This document shows positions 35,898 through 45,581 of a stretch of 64,000 nt of DNA, one piece after another. Source of the stretch: Propionibacterium acidifaciens DSM 21887. GTDB lineage: Bacteria; Actinomycetota; Actinomycetes; Propionibacteriales; Propionibacteriaceae. A program made the translations under genes and the position numbers. Numbering within the stretch: position 1 is the stretch's first letter; the number at the start of each line of letters is the position of its first letter. The stretch covers positions 186,001 to 250,000 of the forward strand of contig NZ_AUFR01000001.1 in NCBI RefSeq assembly GCF_000426605.1, written 5' to 3'. The notes beneath the pieces were generated by a model. That model worked only from the letters and a program-made list of their open reading frames with translations. It had not been told where the DNA came from and did no database searches.

Positions 35898-37778
35898 TCA
35901 GAGCGCGGTCAGCCAGGCCGCCTGGTAAGGCCAGATGTCGATGGTGGCCGGGCGCAGGTCGTAGGTGTAACCGCCGATCAGCTCGCGAGCGTCGTAGCCG
36001 AGATGCTGGGTGAGCACGCTGTGGTGGAGCTGGACCGTCTGCTCGCTCATGTTGTAGACCTCGACGAGCGGGCCCAGCGGGTGGTCCCGCACGAGGATGA
36101 GGACGCGCGGATCGGGACTCGGGAGCACCCGGGCGGCGAACGAGGCGTGCACCTGCGGCGTCGCCGCCCGCACCTGGAGCACGTGTCGGAGCGCCCTGTT
36201 GAGTCGGGCGGCCGGCAGGTCCTCGTCCGCGGCGACCCGCTCGACCAGCGCCCAGTCCATGAAGGGGCGGTGGGCCCAGCGGTTGTCGTCGGCGTGGGCC
36301 GGGTCGGAGCCGTAGTCCATGTCGTTGAGCAGTCCCAGCTCGTCGCCCATGTAGATGAGCGGCACGCCCCCGTATCCGCAGATGAGCGTGTACATGAGCA
36401 CGATGCGGGCGATGGCCATGCCGACGCCGTGCTCGTCGCCCTCCTCCAAGGCCTTCTCCAGGCCGGCCAGGCTGGCCGCCGAGCCGGAGATGCGCCGGTC
36501 GCCGGTGAGCGGATTGGCCTGGAAGACCAGGCCCCGGGCGAACGAGGTCTTGTACTGACCGGAGTAGAAGTCCGAGAGGAAGCGGCGGTGCTCGTAGCCG
36601 TCCACGCCCACCGCCGCGGCGTCGGCGTCCGAGATCGCCCAGCCGATGTCGTCGTGGCAGCGCACATAGGTGGCCCATGTCGTGGACGGCGGCTTCGTCG
36701 GCATGGTCGACAGCGCGACCTCGGCCATCCGGGACTCCGCGGTGGCCAGACAGTTCCACAGCTGCACCATGAGCTCGTTGTGGTAGGTCATGTCGGAGAC
36801 CAGACCATAGTGCTCGCCGGTGCCGAGATAGGCCATGAGGTCCTCGGGCGAGACGATCGCCTCGGCCTTGAAGGCCACCGACGGGGCGGCGATGCGCATG
36901 CAGGCGCGCATGATCTGGGTCAGGTCGTGCACCTCGGGCTGGTTCTGGCAGTTGGTGCCCATGCGCTTCCAGGTGAAGGCGATGGCGTCCAGGCGGAAGA
37001 CCTCGACGCCCTTGTTCGCCAGCCAGCACATGAGGTCGACGAACTCGCACAGGACGTCGGGGTTCGCCCAGTTCAGGTCCCACTGGTAGTCGTTGAAGGT
37101 CGTCCACACCCAGGCGTTCGCCTGCTCGTTCCATGTGAAGTTGCCCGGCGCGAAGTCGGGGAAGACCTCCGGGAGGGTGCGCTCGTAGGCGTCCGGGATG
37201 GAGCGGTCGGGGTACATGAGGAAGTAGTCGCGGTACGCGGCCTCCCCCGCCCTGGCCCGGACCGCCCACTCGTGCTCGGCCGCCACGTGGTTGATGACCA
37301 GGTCCATCACCAGGGAGATGCGGTGCGCCCGCAGCTCGGCGGTGAGCTCCTCGAGGTCGTCCATGGTGCCCAGGTCGGGGCGGATGGTGCGGTAGTCGGC
37401 CACGGCGTAGCCGCCGTCGTTCGCACCCGGCCTGGGTTCGAGAAAGGGCATGATGTGCAGATAGCGCACCCCGAGCCCGTCCAGGTAGTCGACGTGGTCC
37501 TTGACGCCCCGCAGGTTTCCGGCGAAACGATCGGCGTAGCAGACGTAGCCGACCATGTCGGGCTGCTGCAGCCAGTCCGGGCGCAGCAGCCGGGCCTCGT
37601 CGAGACGTCGCAGTTCGGGCGAGCGCTGCGCGATGCCCCTCTCGAGGATCTGGCGCAGGCGGGCCGTCACCTCGGTGGCGCGGTCGGGGAACAGGCGCGC
37701 CAGCGAGACGGCGATCTGGGGGGAGTAGCGCTCCCAGCGCAGGTCGAGGCTCTGCCGTGCGGAGGCGTCAGGGACCAT
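35898..37778 (-). CDS. Amylosucrase (GH13 subfamily 4)
   Basis: Amylosucrase builds alpha-1,4-glucan from sucrose, releasing fructose. In the 626-residue protein the GH13 residues are VMDLVINH (region I), the nucleophile in [10 protein letters not shown] (about 273), the acid/base in FKAEAI (about 314) and VRCHDDIGW (region IV, about 380). The N-terminal helical domain is typical of GH13_4. No signal peptide is present, so it is cytoplasmic and may act with imported sucrose from the linked symporter. GGAGGA precedes the ATG at 37778. Confidence 0.9.
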   Translation of the reverse strand: MVPDASARQSLDLRWERYSPQIAVSLARLFPDRATEVTARLRQILERGIAQRSPELRRLDEARLLRPDWLQQPDMVGYVCYADRFAGNLRGVKDHVDYLDGLGVRYLHIMPFLEPRPGANDGGYAVADYRTIRPDLGTMDDLEELTAELRAHRISLVMDLVINHVAAEHEWAVRARAGEAAYRDYFLMYPDRSIPDAYERTLPEVFPDFAPGNFTWNEQANAWVWTTFNDYQWDLNWANPDVLCEFVDLMCWLANKGVEVFRLDAIAFTWKRMGTNCQNQPEVHDLTQIMRACMRIAAPSVAFKAEAIVSPEDLMAYLGTGEHYGLVSDMTYHNELMVQLWNCLATAESRMAEVALSTMPTKPPSTTWATYVRCHDDIGWAISDADAAAVGVDGYEHRRFLSDFYSGQYKTSFARGLVFQANPLTGDRRISGSAASLAGLEKALEEGDEHGVGMAIARIVLMYTLICGYGGVPLIYMGDELGLLNDMDYGSDPAHADDNRWAHRPFMDWALVERVAADEDLPAARLNRALRHVLQVRAATPQVHASFAARVLPSPDPRVLILVRDHPLGPLVEVYNMSEQTVQLHHSVLTQHLGYDARELIGGYTYDLRPATIDIWPYQAAWLTAL

Positions 37779-37781
37779 CGT

Positions 37782-38303
37782 TCAGTCCTCCGAGGTCGGG
37801 GCGATCTCGACGTCCTCGGCCACGTTCGGCTCCTCGGAGCCCTCGACGGGGCGCACGACGAGCACGTCGCGGTGGGCGCGGCGCACAACCGCGGAGGACA
37901 CATTGCCGAGCAGCCGTCCGACGACCGAGGTGTCGCGGATGGCGCCGAGGACGATGGCGTCGACCCGGTGGTCGCGGGCCGTCTCGAGGATCGCGGCGAC
38001 GGGGTCGGCGTCCACGAGCAGGGCCGCCGTGACCCGGGCGCCCGCCTCGTGGGCGACCTTCATGGCGTCCCGGATCGCCTGGGTGGCGGCCTCCGAACCG
38101 GGCACCTGGCCGAGCGTGGCGACCGAGCCCTCGAGGTTCGGCTCCCTGGCGGCCTCGCGGGCCAGCATCTTCGTGTAGGCGCAGACCACGATGAGATCCG
38201 CGTCGTCCGCCACGGCCAGGCGGGCAGCGCGGGTGACGGTCGGCCCGGCCAGCGAGGAACCGTCGGTGCCGACGAGGATCTTCCTGTAACGATCGAGTTC
38301 CAT
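37782..38303 (-). CDS. UspA-family universal stress protein
   Basis: This 173-residue single Usp domain has KILVGTDGSSLAGPTV at the N-terminus and the ATP-binding G-2x-G-9x-G(S/T) pattern (about 125-145: GAIRDTSVVGRLLGNVSSAVV). It sits 3 nt upstream of amylosucrase and 2 nt after the symporter gene, so it is part of one operon. Its role there is unknown; Usp proteins commonly bind ATP under starvation or stress. Confidence 0.88.
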   Translation of the reverse strand: MELDRYRKILVGTDGSSLAGPTVTRAARLAVADDADLIVVCAYTKMLAREAAREPNLEGSVATLGQVPGSEAATQAIRDAMKVAHEAGARVTAALLVDADPVAAILETARDHRVDAIVLGAIRDTSVVGRLLGNVSSAVVRRAHRDVLVVRPVEGSEEPNVAEDVEIAPTSED

Positions 38304-38305
38304 GA

Positions 38306-39691
38306 TCAGTCCTCTCCGAGCTGGATCTTGGCGGGGGCGGTGACGTCGTCCACGTCGCGCACGATCGGGGGCTCCTTGATCCACAGCATGGCCAGCGCGG
38401 CGCAGCCGAGCAGGACCGCGGCGAAGGTGACGGCGTTGGCGGGGTTCGAGGCGAGCAGGTGCTTGTAGACCGCACCGAAGGTGAAGGTCTCGAGCAGCTG
38501 CGGGATGACGATCATCATGTTGATGATGCCCATGTAGACGCCGTAGCGGCTGGACGGCACCATGCGCACGGCCATGATGTACGGCACGCCCATGATGGAC
38601 GCCCAGGCGATGCCGAGGCCGATGATCGGCAGGAACAGCAGGAACTTGTTGCCCAGGTGAGGGAAGATCAGCAGGCCGATCACCGCGAGCATCAGGCAGG
38701 ACGCGTGGACGTACTTGGCGCCGTGCTTCTTGGCGAAGGCGACCAGCGAGAAGGCCACGCAGAAAGTGACGACGTTGTAGCCGCCGTTGATGAGCCCGGT
38801 CCAGGTGACGGCCGACTCGTAGGCGGCCGAATGGGTGTCCGTCGTGCCGAAGGCGCTCTTGGCGACCGACAGCGAGACGTACTGCCAGTAGACGTTCATC
38901 GCGTACCACTGGAACAGGTAGACCAGGGCGAGCTTGCGCAGCTGGGTCGGCATCTCGACGAGGGCCGTCCAGATGCCCGCCAGGGCGTTGCCGTTCTGCT
39001 TCGAGCGCAGACGCGCCAGCTCCTCCGGGGAGGGCGGGATCTCGGGGGTGGTCAGCACGGAGACGAGGACCGTGCCGATCGAGCAGACCGAGCCGAGCAT
39101 GAACGAGCCGAACACCCAGTACGGCAGGCCCGCGGCGGTCATGCCGGACAGGACGTGCTGGAAGAGGAACAGGGAGACGTTGGCGAGCGTGATGCCCAGG
39201 CCGGCGAAGAAGCTCTGCGCCAGGAAGCCCTTGGCCGTCTGGCTCGGGGGCAGCCTGTCGGCGATGAAGGCGCGGTAGGGCTCCATGGCCGTGTTGTTCG
39301 AGGCGTCGAGCAGCCACAGGAGCAGCGCGGCCATCCAGATCGCCGAGACGAACGGGAAGCAGAACAGGCACACGGCGCAGCCGATGGCGCCGATGATGAA
39401 GAAGGGCTTGCGTCGGCCCCAGCGCTCGCTCCACGTGCGGTCGGAGAGCGCGCCGATGAGCGGCTGGATGAACAGGCCGGTGATCGGGCCCGCCATGTTG
39501 AGCAGAGGCAGCTCGTCGGCCGAGGCGCCGAGGAAGTTGTAGATCGGGTTGATGGTCGTCTGCTGCATGCCGAACGAGTACTGGATGCCGAAGAAGCCCA
39601 GGTTCATGAGAAGGATCTGCTTCATCGACATCATCGGCTTGCGCCTGATGACGGTCGTGGTGGTTCTGACGGTCGTGGTGGTTCCGCTCAT
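38306..39691 (-). CDS. MFS sugar transporter, SLC45/sucrose-symporter-like
   Basis: This 461-residue carrier has about 12 helices and the motif RWGRRKPFFIIG (about 92-103), typical of plant/bacterial sucrose and SLC45-type H+ symporters. The N-terminus contains a Thr-rich near-repeat. Coupling to amylosucrase two genes downstream suggests sucrose or a related alpha-glucoside as substrate. The start overlaps the upstream SRPBCC gene (ATGA). Confidence 0.85.
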   Translation of the reverse strand: MSGTTTTVRTTTTVIRRKPMMSMKQILLMNLGFFGIQYSFGMQQTTINPIYNFLGASADELPLLNMAGPITGLFIQPLIGALSDRTWSERWGRRKPFFIIGAIGCAVCLFCFPFVSAIWMAALLLWLLDASNNTAMEPYRAFIADRLPPSQTAKGFLAQSFFAGLGITLANVSLFLFQHVLSGMTAAGLPYWVFGSFMLGSVCSIGTVLVSVLTTPEIPPSPEELARLRSKQNGNALAGIWTALVEMPTQLRKLALVYLFQWYAMNVYWQYVSLSVAKSAFGTTDTHSAAYESAVTWTGLINGGYNVVTFCVAFSLVAFAKKHGAKYVHASCLMLAVIGLLIFPHLGNKFLLFLPIIGLGIAWASIMGVPYIMAVRMVPSSRYGVYMGIINMMIVIPQLLETFTFGAVYKHLLASNPANAVTFAAVLLGCAALAMLWIKEPPIVRDVDDVTAPAKIQLGED

Positions 39692-40161
39692 CGTGCGTCG
39701 TCCTTGGAGGTGGTGAGATGGCTCTGGAGATGGTCGAGAATGGATTCCCAACCGTCCGAGTAGTCGAGAGCGGCCTGCTCCGTGTAGGGCCCCTGGACGA
39801 TCCGCAGCAGCGTCTTGCCCTGGCCCAGGCGGGTGAACTCGACGCGCAGCTCGACGGGCCTGCTCGGATCGATGCCGGGGATGCCGGAGATGCGCTGCTT
39901 GGTGACGAGCACGTCCGGGTAGAAGACCTCGGTGTAGACGCCGTCGACGACCCAGATCTTCCCGGGGTCGTCGTCGCGCACCTTCGTGTGGCGGATGCGC
40001 CCGCCCAGCTGGGGGTTCAGCTCCACGGACTCGGGCAGGACGTGCCAGCCCGTCGGGGCGAACCACTGGCTGAACGAGGCCGGTTCGGTGAACGCCCTGA
40101 ACAGCACTTCACGCGGGTGGGCGAACTCCCTCTCGACTTCCAGGACGGTGTCCACTTCCAT
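39688..40161 (-). CDS. SRPBCC (AHSA1-like) domain protein
   Basis: This 157-residue START/AHSA1-fold protein begins VLEVEREFAHPREVLFRAFTEPASFSQWFAPTGW and ends with GWESILDHLQSHL, the standard AHSA1 ends. Such proteins bind hydrophobic ligands or Hsp90-like partners; the function here is unknown. GGAGG lies 6-7 nt before the ATG at 40161. It is the first gene of the SRPBCC-MFS-Usp-amylosucrase operon. Confidence 0.85.
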   Translation of the reverse strand: MEVDTVLEVEREFAHPREVLFRAFTEPASFSQWFAPTGWHVLPESVELNPQLGGRIRHTKVRDDDPGKIWVVDGVYTEVFYPDVLVTKQRISGIPGIDPSRPVELRVEFTRLGQGKTLLRIVQGPYTEQAALDYSDGWESILDHLQSHLTTSKDDAR

Positions 40162-40525
40162 GCCGATTCCTCCGTTGCAATCGATCGTTGGGCGCTGGGG
40201 GTATGGCCCGATGCGCCGCATTCTTTCAGATCCCCTAGGGGGTCGTGGCCCCGTCCATTCTTCTACAAGTGAACGCACAGGTGGGGCGCGCGGACGACGA
40301 AGACCCCGGATCGGAGGGGCCCGGCCTCGTCAGGGGCGAGCCGCCGAGGCGCTGCCCGGGCCCGGGGCCCGCCGCCCGGGGGCTCGCGGGGTGCGACCGC
40401 GGTTGCACCCGCCCGTCGCCGATCCGGGGCCCGACCCGTCCGCCGCGACGCCGCCCGAGGGGGCCGACTGGAAAAGCGGTGTCGACCTGGGCTAAAGTTC
40501 AGCGACGGGCCGGACGACGGCCCGG
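40162..40525. promoter_or_regulatory. Promoter region of the amylosucrase operon
   Basis: No gene is visible. The stretch holds a 10-bp perfect palindrome CCCCTAGGGG (40232-40241) and weak minus-strand -35/-10 candidates (CTGAAA and CATACC, about 40195-40230). The rest is GC-rich leader to the tRNA gene. Confidence 0.4.
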
Positions 40526-40602
<77 letters not shown>

Positions 40603-40618
40603 TCAACCTCCCGCTCGA

Positions 40619-40650
40619 ACCCGCGTCACGGTAATCCGTGTGACGCGGGT
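40619..40650 (+). terminator. Terminator of tRNA-Pro
   Basis: ACCCGCGTCAC (40619-40629) and GTGACGCGGGT (40640-40650) form an 11-bp stem, followed by CTTTGCT. Confidence 0.8.
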
Positions 40651-40789
40651 CTTTGCTCGTCCTTGAGCAGAGGAGTCCTCAGGCCCCCCGGTCGGGCCTG
40701 GCAGTCGGTCACGAGATCGGCTCCCGGGTCGGATACGTTCTCGTGACCCCTGCCGATGAAGCCCCCCAGGCCATCAGGGCCTGGCGAGA

Positions 40790-41140
40790 CGGGGCTGGGG
40801 TCGTCGCGACGGGTCGGGCTCGCCGGCTGCAGGACCGCCGTCGGCGAGGAGCTGCCCGGCACGGTTGCGGCGGTGGTCCCGCCCCACGTCGTCCGGCTCG
40901 CCGGTGACGCCTTCGACGAGTGCCGCCGCCGGGTTCAGCACGGCGCGTCCGGGCGGAGAGGTCGCAAGGACGAGCCGCTCCACCAGGCCCGCAGCGCTCT
41001 CCGCACCGGCGCCGGGTCCTTCACCGGTAAGGCGCGGCTTCAGGCGCTGTTCGCGGACGAGCGGCACCCCGGGGTCGAGGTGACGGGGCATCCACCAGCG
41101 GATGGTGCCGCCCACCGGGGGCCCGGGACGCTCGTCATGC
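40790..41140 (+). pseudogene. Decayed ISL3-family transposase fragment
   Basis: The frame from about 40815 reads ELPGTVAAVVPPHVVRLAGDAFDECRRRVQHGASGRRGRKDEPL and on to ALRTGAGSFTG. This parallels the ISL3/IS1096 transposase core (ELP..V.VLD.FHVVKL....DEVRRRVQ....GHRG.KDDPLY..R..LR.G...LT). The catalytic Asp of VLDAFHV is replaced (VVPPHVV), and the upstream part continues in another frame (about 40790-40812, WRDGAGVVAT). Both ends are missing and no terminal repeats are seen. It is an inactive relic next to the tRNA. Confidence 0.65.
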
Positions 41141-41488
41141 GGTCCGACCAGGCCCTCGAACGCGAGGAGCCCGTGAGGCGATCGATGCGCGCCCTGCTGA
41201 CGAACCATGAAATCCTGGTCGCGTTCCCCGGGCAGCACCTTCATGTCAGTTGTGCGGCCAGGTCGTCACCTCCCGGCCCGCACCAGCCACCGCCGTCGTG
41301 GCATACCGCCACGACGTCTCCCACTGCTTCGAGCGGTGGGGCGAGAAGGCGACGAGCGGAGCATGGGACGTCGGCAGGGCCCGGGGCCGAGGGAGCGGCC
41401 CCGGGCCCTGCCGTGTCTTCGTCGGAGCGGGGCGGGCACGGGACCATGGTCCCCTGACAGACGGGGGCCGGGCCGCTAACCTTTTGTT
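41141..41488. other. Non-coding stretch between the IS relic and the acyl-CoA cluster
   Basis: No gene-like frame is visible; the ORFs are short and of shadow composition. It is probably further decayed mobile-element DNA plus the upstream part of the next promoter. Confidence 0.4.
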
Positions 41489-41500
41489 CTATCCGGATAG
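41489..41500. promoter_or_regulatory. Operator D: CTATCCGGATAG, upstream of the acyl-CoA dehydrogenase operon
   Basis: This perfect 12-bp palindrome lies 74 nt before the first gene of the operon. It matches the palindromes at 50777, 58037 and 62012 in its CTAnCCGG-type layout. Confidence 0.6.
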
Positions 41501-41531
41501 TTCGCAAAGTTGCTGAGCCACCGGCGGGCGT

Positions 41532-41546
41532 TGACACCGGATGTCA
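41532..41546. promoter_or_regulatory. Second inverted repeat before the acyl-CoA operon
   Basis: TGACA-CCGGA-TGTCA is a perfect 5-bp inverted repeat that overlaps a TTGACA box (41531-41536), 28 nt before the start codon. It may be a second operator or a -35 element. Confidence 0.35.
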
Positions 41547-41573
41547 CCCAGGACGGTCACCAAAGGAGAGGCA

Positions 41574-42755
41574 ATGCTTACCGAGAAGCCGCAGAACGAG
41601 GAAGAGTTCCAGCAGTACCTCATGGAGATCCGGGAACTCGCCGAGGGCCCGTTCGACGAGATGCAACTCGAGATCGAGGTGACCAACAAGTTCCCCGACG
41701 AGTTCTACGAACTCGCCAGGAAGCACAACCTGTACCGCTTCTACATGCCGGAGGAGTACGGCGGCTGGGGCATGTCGACCCTGCAGATCATGAAGGTGCA
41801 GGAGGAGTTCTCGCGCGGGCCCGGCGGCATGCGCATGCACCTGCACCACGCGGCCGGCCTCAACTGGCGCATCATGGACGACTTCGCCCAGCCCGAGCTC
41901 AAGGAATGGGCCATGCCCCGCTTCCAGGACAAGACGCTGTTCGTCAACTTCGCCCTGACCGAGAAGGAGGCGGGTTCCGGCGCCGACATCAGGACCAACG
42001 CCAGGCGCGACGGCGACGAGTGGGTGATCAACGGCGAGAAGACCCTGATCTCCCACACGGACTGCTCCGACGGCACCTATCTCATCACCCTGACCAATCC
42101 CGAGGCCGACAAGGACAAGAGGCTCACCGCCTTCTTCGTGCCCTTCAACACCCCCGGTTACGAGGTCGTCGACATGCCCCACATGATGGGCTGCCGCGGC
42201 GCCGGCCACGCGGGGCTGCGCTTCACCGACTGCCGCGTGCCCGACAAGTATCGCCTCGGCGAGGTGGGTGAGGGCCTGCACGTGGCCATGTACTCGCTCG
42301 GCCTGTCCCGGCTTCACATCGCCGACTCGAACCTGGGCATGGCCCAGCGGATGCTCGAGATCTCGATCGCCCGTGCCAAGGAGCGCATCACCTTCGGCAA
42401 ACCGCTGGTCAAGCGCCAGGCCATCCAGACGATGATCGCCGAGTCCGGCAAATGGGTCTACCTGCTGCGCTCGGCCATCCACGACGCGGCCCGCCGCTAC
42501 GACGCGGGCGAGGACCCGATGACCCAGGCCTCGCTGTGCAAGCTCGCCTCCATCGACGGCGTCAAGGTCGTCTCCGACAACATGCTCGAGATCCTCGGCG
42601 GCATCGGCTACTTCGAGGAGTGCGAGTACGGCCCCGTCGAGCGCCTCTACCGCGACTGCCGCGCCATGTGGCTCGAGGAGGGCCCGCCCACCGTGCAGCG
42701 CACCACTGCCGCCCGCGGACTGATCGACACCGGCGGGGATCTGTGGAGGCCGTGA
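41574..42755 (+). CDS. Acyl-CoA dehydrogenase (CaiA-like), first of the cluster operon
   Basis: This 393-residue flavoenzyme has FALTEKEAGSGADIRT (FAD/substrate loop, about 123), ITFGKPLVKRQAIQ (about 264) and LEILGGIGYFEECEYGPVERLYRDCRA (about 341). The catalytic Glu region reads LEEGPPTVQ rather than the usual EGTxxIQ. It passes electrons to or from ETF (FixAB). The ATG at 41574 follows AAAGGAGAG. In the carnitine pathway the equivalent CaiA works in the reductive direction with FixABCX; a similar role on an alicyclic enoyl-CoA is inferred here. Confidence 0.9.
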   Translation: MLTEKPQNEEEFQQYLMEIRELAEGPFDEMQLEIEVTNKFPDEFYELARKHNLYRFYMPEEYGGWGMSTLQIMKVQEEFSRGPGGMRMHLHHAAGLNWRIMDDFAQPELKEWAMPRFQDKTLFVNFALTEKEAGSGADIRTNARRDGDEWVINGEKTLISHTDCSDGTYLITLTNPEADKDKRLTAFFVPFNTPGYEVVDMPHMMGCRGAGHAGLRFTDCRVPDKYRLGEVGEGLHVAMYSLGLSRLHIADSNLGMAQRMLEISIARAKERITFGKPLVKRQAIQTMIAESGKWVYLLRSAIHDAARRYDAGEDPMTQASLCKLASIDGVKVVSDNMLEILGGIGYFEECEYGPVERLYRDCRAMWLEEGPPTVQRTTAARGLIDTGGDLWRP

Positions 42756-42784
42756 CCGCGATGCTCCCCCGAGAAGGCAGTGAC

Positions 42785-44014
42785 ATGGGCATGAATCCGC
42801 TCAGTGGAATCAGGGTCGTCGACATGACGGCCTTCCTGGCGGCCCCCACCGTGGCCCGCGTGCTCGGCGAGTGGGGTGCCGATGTGATCAAGGTCGAACC
42901 GCCCAAGGGCGATCCTGGGCGCACCCAGGGCGCCGTGTTCGGCACGCCGTACACCGACGACGAGAACCTCGGCTTCGACATGTCCAACATGAACAAGCGC
43001 TTCATCACGGTGGACCTGCGCAAGGACACGGGCCGGGAGGTGATGGACCGGCTGCTCACCGACGCCGACGTCTTCCTCACCTCCACCCGCGTCAGATCGC
43101 TGGTCAAGCTCGGCTACGACTTCGAGACCCTGCACGTCAGGTTCCCCCGCCTGGTGATGGCCCAGGTGCTCGGTTTCGGCGCCAAGGGCCCGCTCAAGGA
43201 CGCGCCCGGCTTCGACATGACCGCGTGCATGTCGCGCGGCGGCGTGCTGGGCACCACGGTGAACCGGGGCAGCCGGCCGATGATCCCGCCCAACGGCTAC
43301 GGCGACTTCCAGGTCTCCTTCGTGCTGGCGGCCGGGATCCTCGCGGCGCTGCTGGGACGGGAGCGCAGCGGCCGGGGCGATTACGTGACGACCTCCCTGT
43401 TCCACTCGGGCGCGTTCATGCTCAACACCGCGATGATCTCGGCCCAGTACGGCAACGAGTACCCGAAGGACCGCCGCGAGGTGATCAATCCCTTCAACAA
43501 CACCTACGCGGCCGGCGACGGCCTGCTCATGACGCTGTGCGCGCCGGAGTACGATCGCGACTTCGACAAGCTCATGAGGCTCCTCGGCCGCGACGATCTG
43601 GTGGGCGACAGCCGCTACAGCAACTGCGACGAGCTCAACGCGAAGGGGCTCAACGGCGAGGTGGTCGACATCATGGACGAGGCCTTCGCCACGCGGGACC
43701 GCGCCCACTGGATCGAGCTGATGCTGGACAACGACGTGCCGATCGAGACCTGCCAGCTGCCCACCGACATCTACGTCGACGAGCAGGCCAGGGCCAACGA
43801 CGTGCTGCGCACGGTGACCTGCCCGAGCGGGAACGAGCGGATGATCCCGACCAACCCGGTGCGCTTCAGCTCGCAGGGCGATCCCGAGCTCAGGCTCACC
43901 CGGGCCCAGGGCTCCGACTCCGAGACGGTGCTCGCCGAGCTCGGGTACAGCGAGCAGCGGATCGGCGAGATCCTCGCCTCCGAGGGAGTCCTGGCGACCA
44001 CGCCGCTCGCCTGA
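42785..44014 (+). CDS. CaiB/BaiF-type (family III) CoA transferase
   Basis: This 409-residue enzyme has the family start NPLSGIRVVDMTAFLAAPTVARVLGEWGADVIKVE and the region carrying the catalytic Asp, DAPGFDMTACMSRGG (about 143). GYGDFQ and a long C-terminal domain follow. It transfers CoA from a product thioester to the incoming acid, as CaiB does with carnitine/crotonobetaine. The ATG at 42785 has GAGAAGG upstream, 29 nt after the acyl-CoA dehydrogenase gene. With the CoA ligase in the same operon it offers primed CoA recycling. Confidence 0.92.
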   Translation: MGMNPLSGIRVVDMTAFLAAPTVARVLGEWGADVIKVEPPKGDPGRTQGAVFGTPYTDDENLGFDMSNMNKRFITVDLRKDTGREVMDRLLTDADVFLTSTRVRSLVKLGYDFETLHVRFPRLVMAQVLGFGAKGPLKDAPGFDMTACMSRGGVLGTTVNRGSRPMIPPNGYGDFQVSFVLAAGILAALLGRERSGRGDYVTTSLFHSGAFMLNTAMISAQYGNEYPKDRREVINPFNNTYAAGDGLLMTLCAPEYDRDFDKLMRLLGRDDLVGDSRYSNCDELNAKGLNGEVVDIMDEAFATRDRAHWIELMLDNDVPIETCQLPTDIYVDEQARANDVLRTVTCPSGNERMIPTNPVRFSSQGDPELRLTRAQGSDSETVLAELGYSEQRIGEILASEGVLATTPLA

Positions 44015-44114
44015 GCCGTGGGCGCCGGCCGACCGCGGGGTGCGCCGGCCGGCGCCCCGCACCACATCGATCCCGGGGGCACCGGTCTTCGGGGCACAGG
44101 GAGGATGGGCACGA

Positions 44115-45581
44115 ATGCCTCGTCCATGGGCGCCGGGCGCCGCGGAGCGCGGCCCCGCTCCGGAGCGGGGCCGCATCGCGGCCCGCTCCGGAGCCATCGG
44201 CTCGGCCCTGGAGTTCTACGACTTCTTCATCTACACGCAGGCCGCGGCGATCGTCTTCCCGGAGTTCTTCTTCTCCCCCACCGATCCCGCTCAGGCGATC
44301 ATCGCCTCGCTCGGCACCTTCGGCGTGGGCTATGTGGCGCGCCCCATCGGCGCCTTCGTGCTGGGCGGGCTCGGCGACCGCGTGGGGCGGCGCTTCACCC
44401 TCATTCTCACCATGGCGCTGATGGGCGCCGCCACCTTCGCGGTGGGACTGCTGCCCGGCTACGACCGGATCGGCATCGCCGCTCCCCTGCTGCTGGTGCT
44501 GTGCCGACTCGTCCAGGGTTTCGCCGTCGCCGGCGAGATCTCCGGATCGTCCACCCTGATCATCGAGCAGACCCCGCTCGGCGTACGCGGCTCACGCGCC
44601 TCGGTGACCCTCCAGGGCGCCCAGATCGGGCAGATCTTCGGCGCGCTGGTGTTCATCCCGCTGTCCGCCCTGCTGCCCCGGGAGGCCTTCCGGGCCTGGG
44701 GCTGGCGTCTGCCCTTCCTGCTCAGCGCCCTGCTCATCGTGGTGGGCTTCTCCGTGCGGCTGCGCACGGTGGAGTCCAGGACCGCCGACGCCCCCGCGGT
44801 GCCGCCGATCCGCCGCGTCCTCACCCAGAGCCCGGGAACGGTGCTGCGCGTCTTCGCGATGTCGCTGACCAACATCGTCCCGGTGACGGCGACGGTCTTC
44901 GGCGCCTCTCTGGCCACCCAGCAGGCCTACGGCATCGGCTGGCCGGCCTCGGTCTATCTGTGGATCCCGGTGCTCGGCAACTGCGTGGCGGTGCTCGTGA
45001 TCCCCGTCGCCGCGCGACTGTCCGATCGTCTGGGCCGCCGCCCCCTGATCATCGGCGGGGCGCTCAGCTCGGGGGCCTTCTCCTTCCTCTACCTGTGGGC
45101 CATCACCCAGGGCATCCTGTGGTTGACGATCTGCTTGGCGCTGCTCATGTGGGGCACCCTCTACCAGGGCTACAACGCCGTCTTCCCCGCCTTCTTCCCC
45201 GAGCAGTTCCCGGCCTCCACCAGGGTCACCGGCATGGCGATCGGGCAGAACATCGGCACCGCGGCCTCCTCCCTCATGGCGATGGTCTTCGCGGCGCTCT
45301 GCCCGCCCGGCACCCGCCAGGCGGTGATCGTGCTCGTCATCGGGGCCATGACCCTGGGCATCACAGGGCTCGCCGCGCTCGCTGCGGCCCTGTCCCCGGA
45401 GACCTCCCGCGTCCCCGGACCGCAGCTCGGACGTCACGGGGCGGCCCCGCTCGACGAGCAGGAGTACGCGCGCCTGCGCGCCGCCGCTCCCGCCCTCCCC
45501 CGAAGGTCCGGCCACCGCGGGAACGCGGGCATCGGCCCACGGTCCTCCCACCAGCAGCACCAGCAAGAAAGGGCATCATGA
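44115..45581 (+). CDS. MHS-family MFS transporter, shikimate permease-like
   Basis: This 488-residue symporter has about 12 helices. The N-terminal signature SGAIGSALEFYDFFIYTQAAAIVFPEFFF and GDRVGRRFTL are typical of the metabolite:H+ symporter family (ShiA, KgtP, ProP). The best match by motif is to shikimate/dicarboxylate permeases. The start at 44115 has GGAGG about 10 nt upstream; the longer frame from 44040 is unlikely. The C-terminal tail is unusually rich in Arg, Gly and Gln. It overlaps the next acyl-CoA dehydrogenase gene by 4 nt. Import of shikimate or quinate is inferred from the linked genes. Confidence 0.85.
   Translation: MPRPWAPGAAERGPAPERGRIAARSGAIGSALEFYDFFIYTQAAAIVFPEFFFSPTDPAQAIIASLGTFGVGYVARPIGAFVLGGLGDRVGRRFTLILTMALMGAATFAVGLLPGYDRIGIAAPLLLVLCRLVQGFAVAGEISGSSTLIIEQTPLGVRGSRASVTLQGAQIGQIFGALVFIPLSALLPREAFRAWGWRLPFLLSALLIVVGFSVRLRTVESRTADAPAVPPIRRVLTQSPGTVLRVFAMSLTNIVPVTATVFGASLATQQAYGIGWPASVYLWIPVLGNCVAVLVIPVAARLSDRLGRRPLIIGGALSSGAFSFLYLWAITQGILWLTICLALLMWGTLYQGYNAVFPAFFPEQFPASTRVTGMAIGQNIGTAASSLMAMVFAALCPPGTRQAVIVLVIGAMTLGITGLAALAAALSPETSRVPGPQLGRHGAAPLDEQEYARLRAAAPALPRRSGHRGNAGIGPRSSHQQHQQERAS

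Noticed and set aside
40756-41457. 233-codon ORF after tRNA-Pro as an intact gene
   Set aside because: Only its middle part resembles an ISL3 transposase core. The catalytic Asp and both ends are lost, so it was called a relic.
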